A DNA stretch of 64,000 bases from Rehmannia glutinosa (Eukaryota; Streptophyta; Magnoliopsida; Lamiales; Orobanchaceae), in assembly GCA_016081115.2 (NCBI GenBank), contig CM071931.1, positions 20,250,317-20,314,316 on the forward strand. The letters are read 5' to 3'. The notes under the pieces are model-generated. The model was not told where the DNA came from, did no database searches, and saw nothing but the letters and a program-made list of their open reading frames with translations. Both the position numbers and the translations under genes were made by a program. Of this stretch, positions 44,608 through 57,844 are shown piece by piece. Numbering within the stretch: position 1 is the stretch's first letter; each line of letters opens with the position of its first letter.

Positions 44608-45625
44608 ACTGGTATATTTATTGAAGAAAGTCGAAATATTTCTGTAAATATCCGGATAGGAAAGCATATGCTGAGGATTACACACTAGAATTTTCTCTTC
44701 GGTCTACATGAATGATGACTGAGCTTTTTCCTGTATTGTAGCCTGGAGCAAATTAGACAGTATTCCTTTCCTGCCAAAAGCGAGAAGATGGCAATGAACA
44801 TTTTTTCTTCAGTTCTCTTGTTATTGAGCATGAAGTCACCTGCAAACTTAGGAAAGTCAAAACCATTATAGTTTATAATAATAAAAACTTATAATAATTC
44901 ACAATATAAATTTAAGTGGTGTTTAACAAACCTAAATGCAATATTTTATAATATTATGTATACTCAACAGCTCTTGAAACTCCATCAATTTTCAATCAAA
45001 CAACGTCATGATTGTCAAGTCTATGCTTTTATCAACAAATTTATAGGCTCGCTACAGTAAAGAACATAATAAGAGCAATAGTAATTTTATAATAAAGTTA
45101 GAAACAATACGATACTTATTTGCTTAGGTAAATGTGTAGCCAAATTGCGACAAAATACCAACAAGCTTTGATTTGTTTTATCCATATGATATGTGTCTGT
45201 GTAGGGACTCATGTTATCTCTATGGAAAAACAGTCATACACATTCCCATTAATACCATTACACTTGAATCTTCTGGTCCAATCTCTACTATCACTCATTG
45301 CTCGAATTACACGATCATAAACAACCGATGTATATAACATATAGTAATTGTTTTTTCTCCTTAGTCTTTTTGAAAAATGTAATTCTTTTTGCAGAGAACA
45401 TAATTGACAAGTGATCCTCTAGCAATGTTTCACTCATAATATTGCAAAATAACATTCAAATCAGATAAGAAAACATAGCACCCAAATCAAACAAAACAAT
45501 AACTAACACAATGAAAAAAGTAGTAACATATCGTCGTGAAACATCCGATCAATAAGGTTATTATGGGTTGACCCCATACAGTCGCATTACAATGGTTGAA
45601 ATAAGACATAAATCATTCATTTGAA
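44608..45625 (-). repeat. Right inverted arm of copy A
   Basis: Reverse complement of 42100-42932, interrupted by an extra 200 or so bases at about 45180-45405 that have no match in the left arm. Its outer end matches the outer end of the left arm (AAATCATTCATT / AATGAATGATTT). Confidence 0.85.
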
Positions 45626-45911
45626 TGTGTTTTTGTATGTTATCCTCAAAACATGATTAGTATATTATGTAATAATGTTGTTTCTTTTTGCATTTAGTGA
45701 ATTGTAATATTTTTTATTGATTGAATAGTGTGCTAAGATAATTAATTTTTAGAAAATGAGTTTATTCAGGTTAGAGTATTAAATATACATAAAAATAATT
45801 TTATTAACCGATTTGAACAAGTCATGTTTTCGAGTTCACGTTAAAAATTCAGACATGAATAATAAAATAGATCGGGTTTTGGGTTGGCATATTTTGACTG
45901 GCGAACCCGAA
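45626..45911. other. Spacer between the tandem units
   Basis: AT-rich, non-coding, no match noticed elsewhere in the window. A GGGTTTTGGGTTGG stretch occurs near 45873. Confidence 0.4.
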
Positions 45912-48900
45912 TCCCACTAGCACTATTTAAATTGTTTACTCATTGATAGAAATGAGAATCAGAATGTGAATGGAGTTATGGAGATTATGATATTATGGTT
46001 TATCATATTTTTTCTTCACACAATATATTCAGAATCATCAAATGATTTAGACATATAATACACGAGACATTTATTCCATTGCTTATAATTATGTCCAATA
46101 TTTTTTAAGAAAAATCATTATGAGTATGATCGGATTTGTCGTGTTTTTGCTTGGTAAAGATAAGTCACTAAACATAATAGATATATAAAATTTAGTTGTG
46201 AAAAATAATATTTTTAAATTTTAGAAAATAGGATTCGTGGACGCAACTTAGAACACCCGAATGAATGATTTCGTCTTTCAACCATTGTGATGCGATTGTT
46301 TGAGGGTCATCCCACAATTCATAGTCTTCTAGACCTTGTTAATCGGATGTTTCGCGATGGCACGTAACTATTTTTTTTTCATTTTATTATTTATTGATTG
46401 ATTTGGTTTGATGTTGTTTTTCTTATTTGATTTGAATGTTATGTTTTGTAATATTATGAATGAACCATTGCTACAAAATCAATTGCCAATTATGCGTAAA
46501 TCAAAGCTTGTTGTTGTTTTGCCGCAATTTGGCTACTTGCCTGAGCAAATGAATGTTGTATTGTTTCTAACTGTACTATAAAATTCTATTGCTCTTCAGG
46601 TTCATTTATCTAATTATGTTATTTGCTGCAGCGAGCCTATAAATTTGTTGATAAATGCATACATTTGACAATTTTGGCGTTGTTTAAGCGAAAAATTGAT
46701 GGAGTTTTCGGAGTGTTGATGACATAAAATATTGTAAAGTACTATTTTTAGATTTATTAAGCACCACTTAATTTATAATGTGGATTATTATAAATTTTTA
46801 TTATTATAAACTATAATGGTTTTGAATTTCCTAAGTTTGCAGGTGACTTGATACTCAAGGACAAGAGAACAGAGCGAAAACGTTCATAGCCATATTCTCA
46901 ATAGGGAAAGAAAAGGAATATTGTCCAATTTGTTTCAGGTTATAGTAAAGAAAAAAACTCAATTATCATCATTCATATTCATTGTAATAGAAAACCCTAG
47001 TGTGGAATCCTCATTATATACTTTCCTTTGCGCAAATTTACAGAGTTATCCTAATTTTCTTCAGTAAATATAACATTTGCATATAACACATAAAATGAGG
47101 ATCTTCTTCAGTAAATCTAAAACTTTATTGTTCCACGTTATATATTTTGAATGTGGATGTTTATCCACATTATCATGTTATACATTTTTAATGAGATAAA
47201 TATCCCACGTTATCACGTTATACATATTTAACGTGGATAAACAATCACATTATCACGTTATATATTTTTAATGTGGATAAACATCTCACGTTATACATTT
47301 GTAACATGGATAAATATCCCACATTATAATGTTACATATTAACATGGATAGAACGTCTCACGTTATCACATTATACTTTGTTAGGATGGATAATATCATC
47401 CATATATTATCACGTTATACATTTATAACGTAGATAAATATTCACATTATGACGTTATATATTTTTAACATGGATAAAACATCTCGCATTATCACGTTAT
47501 ACATTTTTAACGTGGATAAATATCTCATATTATCGCTTTATGTATTTTTAATGTGGATAAAATATAGTACATCATCATATTATCACGTTATTATTATAAA
47601 TGTGCGTATAATGTTCCCGTTGTATTCGTGTTATAAATGAGTAGAACATTTTTGGTTCACTTGTTTTATTATAAAATAAAGATTATTTTCAGAAAACATA
47701 ACTTTATTTTCAAAATAGTGATGTAGTCCTTTGAAGAAACATGGTTGAAATTTGAAAACATAAATTTATTTTTCAAAACAGTAGTATAGTCCTTTGAAAA
47801 ACAAGGTTGAAATAGGTGTAGATTTATAAAATATTTTCGGAAAAGAATTTTAAACAATGAGAGAAACAAATAAATTTTCAATTCAAATGCAGAAATTTTA
47901 AAGGAGTCAAAGATACCTATATCCTTTATACACATATTGATGAGGATAAATATATAAATTCCATTTTATAGAGATTATGTGAATCAGAAAATAAGAACAT
48001 AAGGCCTCATATAGATGTATTTCTAAGTCTAATTTCCAATTTATAGACTTGAAAAGTGAATTTTCAAACTTTATTGGTTATCATGTGATAATTGAGAATA
48101 TTTTGGTTTGTTGTCTGAATTTTATGTCTGAAAATGAAAAAGTGTTTGTTTATAGTTTTTGAAGTGTATTTTGACATAGATTTGTGTGACTATAATGGAA
48201 ACTTGTTTGGTTATAGTTTTTGAAGCGTATTTTCACATAGATTTGAGTGATTATGGTGAAAAAATATTTGTTTGTGTTTCCAAAACAATATTTCCATAAA
48301 CATGTGAACTGAAAATGACCTAATTTCTAACGAGAACTTCTCTGAACAAACATAAATTCAGTTTTCGAAATAGTTGGAAAATAGAAAATGGTTGTTGGAA
48401 ATACAACCATACATTGTCTAAGTATCGCTTGACTCTTATATGGACACATTGACAAGATAGTTATTTAGTTCTACTTGTGAAAAAAGTCCTCTTAGGCTAA
48501 CATATGTCATCAAATAAAATTATTCCAGGTATGAAAACCACAAGTATTTAGGATAGCCAACATTTTCAAGTATGCAAAACTATCTTCCATGTCAGATAAA
48601 TGTGGAGTAATTGTGTTGAAAAGCTTTTATTCAACAGTTTATGTGTTTTATTGAACTGTTACATTTACTGGAAAAAATCCTTAGTTTATGTTTTCTATGC
48701 AACTGTTATATTTACTGAAGAAAGTCGGTATATTTCTGTAAATATCCGGATAGGAAAGCATATGCTGAGGATTCCACACTAGGATTTTCTCTTGCAATCG
48801 ACATGAATGATGACTGAGCTTTTTCCTGTATTGTATCCTGGAACAAATTGGACAATATTCCTTTCTTGCGAAAAGCAAGAAGATGGCAATGAGCGTTTTT

Positions 48901-49320
48901 TCTTATGTTCTCTTGTCATTGAGCATGAAGTCACCTGCAAAATTAGGAAAGTCAAAACCATTATAGTTTATAATAATAAAAACTTATAATAATCCACAAT
49001 ATAAATTTTAGTGATTTTTAACAAACCTAAATATAGTATCGCAATATTATGTATACTCAATAACTCTTGAAACTCCATTAATTTTCAATCAAACAACGCC
49101 ATAATTGTCAAGTCTATGCTTGTATCAACAAATTTATAGGCTCGCTGCAGCAAAAAAACATAATAAGAGCAATTGTAATTTTATAATAAAGTTAGAAACA
49201 ATACGGTACTCATTTGTCAGGTAAATGTGTAGCCAAATTGCGATAAAACACCAACAAACTTTGATTTGTTTTATCTATATGATTTGTGTCTGTGTAGAGA
49301 CTCGTGTTATCTCTATGGAA
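45912..49320. repeat. Tandem segmental repeat, copy B (3.4 kb)
   Basis: Direct repeat of 41781-45227. Left arm about 46230-47070, minisatellite about 47120-47600, and right arm about 48715-49320, which is cut short relative to copy A. The break falls at the edge of the sequence that interrupts the right arm of copy A. A minus-strand reading KEYCPICSRIQYRKKLSHHS in the right arm suggests a former zinc-finger exon but is not a gene now. Confidence 0.9.
47120..47600. repeat. Minisatellite core of copy B
   Basis: Same family as 43000-43515, with slightly fewer units and similar variants. Confidence 0.85.
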
Positions 49321-51704
49321 TATATTCTAATTTAGAGTGAAATATAGAGTGGACTGTTGGAGTTTAATCTTTAATTCCTCTAAATTTTCCTCTAAAATAT
49401 TGTAAAAGTTGTTGGATTATTAATACATTTTCTCAAAGATAAATTATTAATTAAAAAATTTAACCTTGAGATAATTTCAGTTCTGGTACCTCAACTATAC
49501 CCCTTTCTCAATTTTATTTCCCATGTATCAACCTCATCAAAGTTGGTCACCAACTTTTCAATTTTTGACCGGTTCAAGTATCGTCGTTAGTTGTCCATAA
49601 AAACAAACATTTAGACATGTTATAGAAGGTCAGAGTGGTGGGAAACCTTAATTAGCCGGTTTTGTTAAAAACCTTTCTTGGTGTACGCAGATTTCCCCAA
49701 AAATTTTCCAAAATTTTCTTGTCACATAATCCCTTGAAACATAAGCCCTAATTGAAGCCAAAGTTTAGGTTTGTTTATTTGGTTTATATTTTGTTTACTG
49801 CTGGGAACTTGTGAGTTTGTTCTTGTTGAAGTTGAATTCCTACTTTTGGTCCTAAATCTATGATGTGAGTTTTGGAAGTCAAATTCCTAACAAATCTGGT
49901 ATAGCCATAGAGCTGGTTTTTCTGATAATGGAAGAAACTGATGTATCCATGTACCTTCGACATCCTGTGTAGGAAAATGCATTTTATTATAACTTGTATT
50001 CAATTGTCCTTTCACAGTTTGGTTATTGAATATATATCTAGAAATCTGTTAAGTTATAGACCAAAAGTACCGATCAAAAAAAGTTATAAACCAAAAGTAA
50101 AATTGGTAAGTTAAATGACTGAATATCTAGAAATTTAAAACTTAAAGGACTAAAACATGAATGTAACAACTTGGATGACTAATTCTCAAAAAGGTCCATC
50201 TTACAAGACTAAAAATCTTAGGCTATGCTTGCTTGTATTCTCATTTTCATAATTTTCATTTTTGAAAAACAAATTGTGAGATGTGTGTTTGTTTGTGGAA
50301 AAAAATAAAATATTTGTTTGAAAAGAAAAACTCATTTTTTTACAAAATTAACTCACTCTTCTCTTTTACTTTCACATTTCTCAATATTCAATAATACTAT
50401 TTATTTTTCTCATTATATTCACATAAAGAATTCGGTAATTTCTTTAATTTATCAATAATTTTATTATTTCTCTTAATTTTGTAATTAGCCCAAAGTCAGG
50501 GGTGTTTTTGTAATTATCCCTTGACATTATGAATTTCATGTCATTAGTTTCACCCAACTGGTGAATTTTGCTATGAAACACAAATGGGCATGTCCAAGAA
50601 AAATGTCCTTGTTGTATGGTGACATTGGACAAGAAACCTTCAGACACCAGCATAAAAAAACCCAGATGGGCATGTGCAAAGTCAAAGAGCCAAAAAAAAG
50701 GATAAAAAAATTAAAATAATAATAAATCTTGTTTTGGTTTAAATTGCAGTATCCCAATTCCCAGGAGGGCCAGGAAAGGAACATAAGTTCTTGTTTATTG
50801 GTAATTTGACCTTGAAGGAATATATGATTTCATGGGACTCTTTCAGTTTTTGAATTGCAAGTGTACCTTTAATATCAGCTGCACTTCTCATTCAAGGCTT
50901 TTTGGTGGATATGCCTACTATAGGTTATTTTTGAAAGATAATTTGGAGAATAATATAAAATGAAGATGAAAGCATAGAGGATCATAATTGAAGATTTCAG
51001 GGAGTTAGATAAATGTCCATCCAGAAAAATATAAAATGAAATGGGGTTTCATTGGGAAATCTTCTTAAATGGCAGCTCAAAATTTGTCGGACTCAATTCA
51101 AATAATATTGTTGTGTTTGCCTTTTGGGATAAGGATGAAAATTGGTCATTGTCATTCCATTTCTCTTGTTTGGGCAGAGTATAACTGATCTGGCGCAGTT
51201 ATATAACACCACATTCCATCCCAGTCATCAAATGTCATTATGTCCCCAAATCTCTATCAAATAGACGTATGTGACCTTGGTCAAATGCAATTTAGTGGTT
51301 TCATATCATTATCCAATGCAGTCAATAATGCCAAACCAACCAATGGACAAAACTCTTAAAAAATAAAAAAGTCAACCCCAAATTTCAAACACAAAATTAT
51401 ACCATAGCTAATCCTAAATTCTTATCCAATCTCATTATCAAAAAGGCAAACGCACCCCAAGTTATGGGATTGAACAACTCACCCAAAAAACATATTCTCA
51501 CCATATTAACTGAAATGAGCTGCACGTTGCAACATAAACAATTAAAATGTCAAAAATTGTCGAAGTAAATTGCAAACTCCAATAGCTCCAAAGAAAGTCT
51601 CGAAAATAAAAATCAAAATCCGGTACAAATTTTAATCAGGCAGCAGCCTTTAATACTTAAAACAAAAAGCAATCAAAACATCTGGTGATCCATAAAAAAA
51701 AAAC
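49321..51704. other. Intergenic, 3' flank of the RAV gene
   Basis: No supported gene. A short stretch near 49330-49420 (GAGTGGACTGTTGGAG, AATTTTCCTCTAAAATATTG) looks like a MITE remnant. The part adjoining 51704 should contain the RAV 3' UTR. Confidence 0.4.
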
Positions 51705-52682
51705 TCACACAATTTGAAAGCCGAAGAGTTTAAAACCCTTTTTCTCTGGAGGAACCTCATTTTCCTCCTCCGCAATTGCATTCTCATCCTCGTTCTCTTC
51801 AAAATCAGGACCCTGTTGCTCCAACGCCTCCTCACGGCTATTATTACCACCTTCCATAACCGCACCACCCTTCGCACCCTCATCATAATATGCAACGTCT
51901 ATTATGCACAACTTTTGATCACTAGACTCGTAAGACGAAAAAATGACCCTATCCCTTGGCCTTAAACCCTTTTCCTTCGCAAACCTATTCCAACCCCTAG
52001 TGAACACGAAACTTTGGCTGCTCTTCCAATAGCAATAGCGCAATTTCCAAGACCTCATCGACCGATCGAAAAAAACGAGCTCCAAATCCTCGACGCTACC
52101 TCCGTTATTCTCTCCACTAGCATCAGGAATTCGCGGGAAATACTTCAATGCGTACTTTTTCGGAATAACGAGCCGATTAAGCTTACTCACGTCACTAGGC
52201 GTGAGCTCCTTTTGAAAAAGTTGCCTCAATATTACACCCGGGATATCGTGAAAAGCCATCAAGCTATAACCTTGCCTGTCCTGAGCCCTCAGGTAGTCAG
52301 AGAACTTGGCAGCGTACGAGCCATCCTTAATCATGGTTAGGACGGTTTCCGTACTAAATTGATTTTGAAAATTAGGTTCGCGGACGGTAATGTCGGTCCA
52401 CGGGAAGTTTCGGTGCGAGAGCCCGTTGCGAAGCTTAATTGCCGCACTATCGTAAGCCATTGCAGCTTCTTTCTCGGATTTAAAAGTCCCGAGCCAAACG
52501 CGTTGGTGGTTGGCGTAGATTTGCGCGCCCCAGTGTCCGTTAGGCTGAATTACGACGCCCTTGAATTTGGAAGCTTGAGCCCCAGCGTTTTGTGTTGGAT
52601 AATAGAGACTGCTGCTGTTGGAATCGGATATTTCTCCAGACCGATTTGTTGTGGCGCCGGACAAAATGCTTGGTTCTTCCAT
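51705..52682 (-). CDS. RAV-family AP2/ERF and B3 domain transcription factor, 325 aa
   Basis: Intronless, 325 residues from MEEPSILSGATTNRSGEISD. An AP2 domain lies at about residues 38-95 (KFKGVVIQPNGHWGAQIYAN, VWLGTFKSEKEAAMAYD, HRNFPW). A B3 domain lies at about 165-275 (LFQKELTPSDVSKLNRLVIP, SWKLRYCYWKSSQSFVFTRG, WNRFAKEKGL). The tail is acidic and ends KGFKLFGFQIV. KLFGFQI resembles the RLFGV-type repression motif of B3 repressors. RAV proteins bind CAACA and CACCTG motifs and repress growth, flowering or stress genes in the nucleus. Sequence style is nearest to the Arabidopsis At1g50680/At1g51120 branch, from memory. Nine extra in-frame codons upstream (start 52709) lack similarity; a CTTTTGTAG just before the ATG could be a 5' UTR splice acceptor. 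Confidence 0.95.
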   Translation of the reverse strand: MEEPSILSGATTNRSGEISDSNSSSLYYPTQNAGAQASKFKGVVIQPNGHWGAQIYANHQRVWLGTFKSEKEAAMAYDSAAIKLRNGLSHRNFPWTDITVREPNFQNQFSTETVLTMIKDGSYAAKFSDYLRAQDRQGYSLMAFHDIPGVILRQLFQKELTPSDVSKLNRLVIPKKYALKYFPRIPDASGENNGGSVEDLELVFFDRSMRSWKLRYCYWKSSQSFVFTRGWNRFAKEKGLRPRDRVIFSSYESSDQKLCIIDVAYYDEGAKGGAVMEGGNNSREEALEQQGPDFEENEDENAIAEEENEVPPEKKGFKLFGFQIV

Positions 52683-54814
52683 TAATCCTACAAAAGAGGT
52701 GAAACACAAAAAGATGTATCGGCGAACATATATAATGCATCTTCAGTGCCTCGGAAAAGAATGTAATAAAAGACAATTGCAGAATACTCGCTGAAATAAG
52801 ACATTGAAATGCTAATAACACATCAATACTAAATAATGAAACCATTTGGAAAATTTCATGAATATGTAATTACAACAGGTAATAATTAAGGGTGTTACGC
52901 GGGTGATGTAATATGTCTTGCCTCATATTTTGCAACTAATAATGTATTTCTTCTTAGTTTCAAAATAATCAGTAGTAAAATTTACACTATTCACAAGTTA
53001 TGCTTTCATAGAATTAACAAACTTGTGCAAGTACAAGAAAATCAATAATTTGCTCCACCTATATGCATAAAATACCATCATGAAATCAAATCATATAAAC
53101 CACTTCATGCACTCTTTATGCACTAACCTCATCAGTTGTGCAGAAAACAAATTTTAAACGATTAATGATACTCTATACCATCTTCACCAATATACTAATT
53201 AAAAGATCAGATATAAATATACGGGCAGCTAGGTTACCATTTGTAGAGGCCAGGTTGACAGACTACGGTGCATTAATAATTTCATATAAATACTTAAAGA
53301 ATATAACTTTTTAACCAGGTTAATTATGCCTTTTTATTAATTCCGCGTATGCATACAACGAAGCATAAAAGGATAGAGTTCCCATGTAATAAAGCGCAAA
53401 GGTAATAACTCGTAAACAATCCAAAATAAAAGGCAAAAGGAATGAAGATGAAGGGCACAATAAAACAGACAAATACACTCGGTTATTCCAGGCCAGGGCA
53501 ATAAATATTCTGCAATCATATGCATTCAGCCTCCAATATCCAAAACAAAGTCAAAAAAAAAAAAAAAAAGAACAAATAATTCATTTAAAACCTCGGGTTT
53601 CAGATATTACAACGAAAAAGTTTCACCAATTATATGAAGTTGACTCAACGAAAAAAATTAGTATGAGTCCAAGATTTTTTTTCAAGCATAATTCTATGAA
53701 AGGAGAAGGAAGGTATAAATAAACATAAAAAATTAATGAATTTTTTATTTGTCATACAAACTAGAAAAATTCAGGTTTAGGAGGCATAAAAGCAATCACC
53801 TGTGAATTGTGGCAAAACCAAATATTAAGGAACCAACAAGGTCTCATGCACACATTGAAGAACATGTAATGGAACATAAAAAGTGATGATAACAAATCAA
53901 TAGAAAAACTTAAGCTAAATGAGGAAAGAACCAAAATCTAAAAACAATCAAATCGCCAGATATATGATTGAAAAAAACAGTAAACTGATAAATCAGAACG
54001 TTATATATACTCGTAATAGGACAATTCATAAATCAATCAGTATTTTTACTTTTAATAAAAGCACAAAAAGTGAACCAGGAATCATATATCAAAAGAATGC
54101 CAACACCAGAAAGAAAGAAAAAACAATAGTTAGAGGCGAAAACTTGACATACTCCAATCCTTTGATTACCTCACTAGATCTCGAAAAGCAAAGCACTGTT
54201 TTTTTCCTGAATAAAACTTTATATTATTACAAGATGATACAGACTTCAAAATCAACCGAAATCGTCACTCAGTAATTCATGTGAAATACGGAAGATAATA
54301 TTCATTGCTTCTATCTCATCTTGATTTATAGAGGGGGGAAATTATGACATGGGACATCCTAAAGAGACACGCTTCAATAGACGGTTGGAAATAATAGTAA
54401 ATGCGATGAGTAAGAGCCTACATTTTGCATTGAAAGATAATTGATTTCAAACTTTGTCCAAAAAGGAAAGATTTAAAAGAAATAATACAAAAAAAATATA
54501 TCATATCCAGAGCAACGTATAAATAATTACCTGAGAACGATAAGATAAGCACCACTTGAATGCATCAATTTTCCCAGACCAGAACATTTCTTAATAAAAT
54601 ATTATTCCCAAAAAAAAAAATTAAACAAAGAGAAACCCCTCATAACCATCCATCTCCTCCATACCAAAAGTAAAAAAAGAAAAATTAAAATGTAATTTTT
54701 CCAGATAAGTACTTTATACGTATGTCTTTCTTTCACCATAAACTACAACATCTTTTGGCATGTAAGAATTTTCGGTATTGTTTTGTGCAAAGATAAATAC
54801 TAAATTTGACACCA
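52683..54814. other. Upstream region of the RAV gene
   Basis: AT-rich. The minus strand has a TATA-like ATTATATATG at about 52727-52737, close to the start codon. A run of A lies at 53553-53569. No other gene seen. Confidence 0.4.
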
Positions 54815-54822
54815 ATTTCAAG

Positions 54823-55407
54823 TAGGGGTGGCCACAGTTCCGGAACCGCCAGTCCCGGTTCCTCATTTTGGAGGAACCAAAACAGAAACCATTGCCTCAT
54901 GGTTCCGGTTCCGGTTTGGAATCTGGTTCCTCCACGGTTCAGCCGAAACCGTCTATATATCTTTTGATAATTTTTGATTTTTTAAAATGGTTAATCAATT
55001 TCAGTTAAAAAAGAGAAAAGAAAGAAAAAGATTTGGACTTAATATTCAATTAAGTTTTGTACATAATATTAATAATAATATTAAAAAATTTATATATACT
55101 ATTAGAGTAGAGGAAAAGTTTACGTAGTTCGCTTACAACATTTGGTTTAAAATGTGTCTCATATAGTTTCGAATATAAAACATCATAATAAACATTTATC
55201 ATTTCTGCTAGCATATATTTACCAAAAAAAATCATTGGTTTTAACCTTGGTTTTAACCGCCGGTTCCACGGTTTTTGAGACCAAGGAACCGGAACCGGAC
55301 TACACGGTTCCAATTCCGGTTTTGGAACCGTTGACTATGGTTTCGGTTCCGTTTTGGAACCCGATTTCAGTTTGGAACCCAGTTTCGGTTCCATTTGGCC
55401 ACCCCTA
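54823..55407. mobile_element. Non-autonomous hAT transposon, 585 bp
   Basis: The ends TAGGGGTGGCCA and TGGCCACCCCTA are perfect inverted repeats. They are flanked by the exact 8-bp duplication ATTTCAAG (54815-54822, 55408-55415). Subterminal regions on both sides are packed with GGTTCC/GGAACC motifs, plausible transposase-binding repeats. The interior is AT-rich and non-coding. It lies about 2.1 kb upstream of the RAV gene. Confidence 0.92.
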
Positions 55408-55415
55408 ATTTCAAG

Positions 55416-57844
55416 TACTCAACCCTAACATTTATATCATATATCTTCAATTTTTATCTCAAAACTTCTAATTTTTGTCCCAGCACAGTGGTGACTCAAG
55501 ACTTCCACTACAATGTTTTAAGAATGAGGACAAAATCACAAGTCCTTACGAAATATGTACATGACAAAATGTACAATGAATGAAAGTATAATAAAAAGAT
55601 AACCAATCTAACAAAAAAAACATGTAGAAGCACAAACATGAAAAAGCCAGTAAAGAGAGGATGCATAATGTACTTGATATGAAAGCAACAAAACCAAACT
55701 ATGTTGGATTTCACCATATGTTACAATGATTAAAAGGTGGTTGTATGTATGTTAAACAAGAGAACACAGAAGTTAGTTGCCCTAAAACTTCATAGCTTGA
55801 CAACACCATCGCCGCTTCTTCAATTACAACTAAACATCAAGTGGGCATATAAATTGTAAAGACTTACAGAGTGCAATGCAAAAATTGATATGCCAAATCA
55901 CCAAAAATCGACACACAGGTTTTAATGTTTTGGTGGCATTTTTTGCGTCATATCCACCAAAATTCCCAATATTTTTTGACATGTTTACCTAACCGATCAT
56001 AGTCAGTAGTTTCAAATAAAACCATACAATTTCTATCAAAGTAGGACTAAATATCAAAGAAAAGATGTTTGGCCAAAATTTAAAAGTGACTACTTAAGAG
56101 TACTAAATCTCAAAATTGATTAAGTTACAGGATCAAATAATTTATTTTCCCTAATGCAAAATCACTTATGCAATAACAATTTCTATAAGCACTTATAACA
56201 TTGTTATGCAACAATTTGTAAAATTCGTACGTATCAAATAAATCAGCAAATATCGGCAAAATTGCATTTTTCAACCCAGAGTATGTGTGTGTTCCCTCCC
56301 TGATTTTGAATTTCGTCCTAATTTTCCCGGAAAAAATAAAAAGAACACTTTTGGTTCCAAATCATACATGCCATCAACTTTTAGACACAAACAGTTGTGT
56401 ATCTATTATGTGATCCTTGATGCCAAATTTTGGAATAACATTCCATATCCACTTAACCAACGGGAACAAAAAAGTGCAATTTCACTCAAACAAGATTGAA
56501 CAAATAAGAAGATTTATTCTTGAGATATTCAAATCAATTTTTAATCAGATGCTAAGGTGAAGCTTTTGTAAATGGAAACTCTCAAAACATGTCATTCTGA
56601 CATACTTTCCAAAAATCATAACTTAAATCAAACTTCAAAAATTATTTTTAGGTCTGTTTTAATAAAAACATATATCATATCTCTACAAAGGAAACCTAGA
56701 TTCAGAAAGCCCATTCTCTACATTGTTGCAGGATTGGATTGGGTATGAAACAGATATGTAAATATATATATATATATATATATAGTTGTTTTATGAGTAC
56801 ATAATATAAAAGTTTATCGTATATATGATAAAGATATTTGAGTATAAAATTGCTTGTCTAGATTTGTATAGGTAGACAAATACACATAAAACACACATTG
56901 ATATAACTTGAAGTACAAATTATCTACATTAAACCTTCTCACGTTATACACACAATATATGCACATTAAATCTTCTCACATTATAGATATATAATACACA
57001 TACTGTATGAATATATCTAAATTCTTCTTACATCACATATGACTTATTTAATGGCACTGTTTAGTAATAAAATGCATGTCGTGCATATACTTTTTGTAAT
57101 GATAAAATGAATATATACATATATACTTATATGGATAATTGGATATAAATCAAAAATTATATATATGTATCAACAACTATTCCACATTACATTAGAAAAT
57201 ACTGCAAATTACTACAAAAAAAAAATGTTTTCTTCTTTTAAAAAAAAAACACCTTAATTTCTGGTACAACATGATATGCATTTTTTAAAAATTAGTTGCT
57301 TGTATCTGGTTAATCTTGATTTGTTGTGAAAAGTTGCAGTTTGGATCTCGTGGGATAGGAGAATATGCAACTTTAGACCTAATGTAGGGAGTAAACGACC
57401 AAGTAACAGTCACATGACATTTTATCTCCACAGAAAAATTTGGGAGCAAAAGTGCCGAAAAACGCAGTCTCTCCTATTATGTGGGACAAAAAGTCAATTT
57501 CTATGGCAATTATCAATATTGTATCTTTTCTTTAGCATGCCATTCCCTATCTTCTGATCAATGTATTAACTACATATTGATTAATTTGTGTAATTCAAAC
57601 ACATGGAAAAGAACAATGGATAAGCCAAGACCAGCAGAAAAGCAGAAAACACAAATCTTTTATCCATAGCATGCCATGAGATGCATATCTTTTACCTTCC
57701 ATTACATCTACTTACAAACTTAAATGAACAACTCAGTACTCGTTCCAATGAAATATACTATCTTCATTTTGGGCTATGGTCTCTTGACATTGAAGTGATG
57801 AGAATTATATGCTATCATTTATATAATATTTTATGATTGTCATA
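55416..57844. other. Intergenic, no gene seen
   Basis: AT-rich. An (AT)n microsatellite lies at 56762-56784. No coding exon or RNA gene recognised. Confidence 0.4.

Larger units (their letters stand above)
41781..45227. repeat. Tandem segmental repeat, copy A (3.4 kb)
   Basis: It matches 45912-49320 in the same orientation along its whole length with many small differences (offset about 4.1 kb). Both begin near AGCACTATTTAAATTG and end near TTATCTCTATGGAA. No complete protein gene lies inside. The unit contains inverted arms and a minisatellite core, listed separately. Confidence 0.9.

Noticed and set aside
42480..49330. A two-copy host gene family
   Set aside because: No long frame survives and the units have inverted arms and minisatellites, so a repeat element explains them better than tandem genes.
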